This document shows positions 63,233 through 64,000 of a stretch of DNA of 64,000 bases, in pieces. Position numbers and translations under genes: made by a program. Source of the stretch: an uncultured Eggerthellaceae bacterium (GTDB lineage Bacteria; Actinomycetota; Coriobacteriia; Coriobacteriales; Eggerthellaceae). Numbering within the stretch: the first letter of the stretch is position 1; the number at the start of each line of letters is the position of its first letter. The notes beneath the pieces were generated by a model. The model was not told where the DNA came from. It made no database searches and saw nothing but the letters and a program-made list of their open reading frames with translations. Location of the stretch: the NCBI GenBank assembly GCA_944320405.1, contig CALUHI010000001.1, forward strand, positions 1 through 64,000, given 5' to 3'.

Positions 63233-63344
63233 GGCGTGACGGGGGACGGTCCTTCCGTCACATTTGCAATGTGACGGAAGGACCGTCCCCCGTCACGCCT
63301 CAAACGAATTATCCAAAGGTGACAGACGGAACGTCCCCTGTCAC
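63233..63344. repeat. Three 26-bp palindromic units (REP-like)
   Basis: The unit GTGACGGAAGGACCGTCCC-CCGTCAC occurs inverted at 63236-63261 and direct at 63271-63296, making a perfect 32-bp inverted repeat (63233-63264 with 63268-63299). A third, diverged unit is at 63319-63344 (22 of 26 identical); it changes the outer G-C pair to A-T and keeps the pairing. Units of this type are spread widely in related genomes from my memory of them. The stop of the EamA gene (63309-63311) is here. Confidence 0.85.
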
Positions 63345-64000
63345 ATTGGGGATGGCGGGGGTGGGAGACGTCTGGGAGGCGGCGGCATTGCGTGCATCCA
63401 GGTACGTCTCGCCGATGACGCATGCCACGATGATGGCAGAGCCCGCAAGACCGATGAAGGAAAGCGTCTCGCCCAGGATCATCCAGCCAAACAGAGCGGT
63501 GAAGATAGGCTCGCCCGTGAGCAGCATGGACACCGTAGAAGACTCAAGCTTGGTAAGGGCCACATTCTGAAGAGCGAACGTAAGGCACGTGCTCGCCAAC
63601 GCCAGAAACGCAATCACACCCCACGCAACTGGTTCGATGGCCGTCACCTGCAACGGCGGCTCGAACGCAAGCGCACCAATGAGAGAGGCGACAAAGGTGA
63701 GCCCGACCTGCGTGGCAGACACCGTGACGACGCTTAGGTTTGCCAAGCCTTTCTCGCCAAACACAAGAGCGCATGCAATGCCGACCGATCCCATGAGGGC
63801 AAGCGCCTCACCAAGGCCGAACGAGAACGATCCGCCGTTGGAGCACAGCAAGAACAGGCCAACCACCACGGCAATTTGAAACGGCAGGTGATACAGGCGG
63901 TAACGGCGGCGCAGCACCGGGATGGCGATGAACGGTGCGAACACGACAGGCAGCGCCACAAGGAAGCCCACGTTGGTGGCGGTGGTGAGGTCGAGCGCGA
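63309..64000 (-). CDS. EamA/DMT-family transporter, 5' end outside the window
   Basis: A drug/metabolite-type permease with at least eight helices in the visible 230 codons. The frame is open to the window edge, where ALDLTTATNVGFLVALPVVF matches the first EamA repeat. The second repeat contains VAWGVIAFLALASTCLTFALQNVALTKLESSTVSML and GWMILGETLSFIGLAGSAII (given in outline). The last 11 residues (NVTGDVPSVTFG) are encoded by palindromic repeat unit 3, so the C-terminal end has probably been rewritten by the repeat. The substrate is unknown. Confidence 0.85.
   Translation of the reverse strand, partial: ALDLTTATNVGFLVALPVVFAPFIAIPVLRRRYRLYHLPFQIAVVVGLFLLCSNGGSFSFGLGEALALMGSVGIACALVFGEKGLANLSVVTVSATQVGLTFVASLIGALAFEPPLQVTAIEPVAWGVIAFLALASTCLTFALQNVALTKLESSTVSMLLTGEPIFTALFGWMILGETLSFIGLAGSAIIVACVIGETYLDARNAAASQTSPTPAIPNVTGDVPSVTFG

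Overview
This 64 kb window looks like a chromosomal segment of a GC-rich (about 60%) Gram-positive actinobacterium of the class Coriobacteriia, probably family Eggerthellaceae. The grounds are a division and cell-wall cluster with sepF, yggT and divIVA but no ftsA, a MurE with the DNPR motif of meso-diaminopimelate ligases, a Coriobacteriia-like gene flavour, and short dispersed palindromes. The genus is inferred, not proven. No phage, insertion sequence or CRISPR array was seen.

Left part (1-5.9 kb): the promoter and leader of what looks like an rRNA operon leaving the window to the left; the CCA-adding enzyme; a two-gene tRNA unit (Gln, Glu) with a near-consensus promoter and terminator; a thiamine unit (thiC-thiD under a TPP riboswitch, thiN nearby); and the RNase P RNA. 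Two copies of a 165-bp structured repeat sit here at convergent gene ends.

Central core (5.9-30 kb), all on the minus strand: xerD - mraZ - rsmH - ftsL - ftsI - murE - murF - mraY - murD - ftsW - murG - murC - murB - ftsQ - ftsZ - pgeF - yggS - sepF - proC - yggT - divIVA, a near-complete route from UDP-MurNAc to lipid II plus divisome and polar-growth proteins. MraZ-type boxes lie in the mraZ promoter. pyrG lies upstream.

Accessory part (30-64 kb): a membrane protein of the CmpB type; a potassium operon (two one-domain TrkA-like proteins, TrkH, truncated KdpD, KdpE); a decayed AbiEi/DUF559-like gene; an aldolase-DhaL-DhaK-VOC operon without DhaM; a GrpB-GNAT fusion cut by a TGA, followed by a methyltransferase remnant; an ABC-F ATPase with a long leader; an alkylation-repair operon (Ada-AlkA fusion plus two Ogt paralogues); two tandem DUF262 proteins without a visible nuclease; two aldo/keto reductases divergent from a LysR regulator; AlkD, Nudix and Sua5/TsaC genes; an MqsRA toxin-antitoxin pair; an MFS exporter fused to CBS domains and divergent from a MarR regulator; a polar amino-acid ABC importer; and a partial EamA transporter.

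The most unusual signal is not a protein. Three unrelated repeat families (165-bp structured element, a 24-26-bp-arm palindrome with a 13-nt loop, and 26-bp palindromic units) all sit where two genes converge. Members of the first two show paired base changes that keep their helices.
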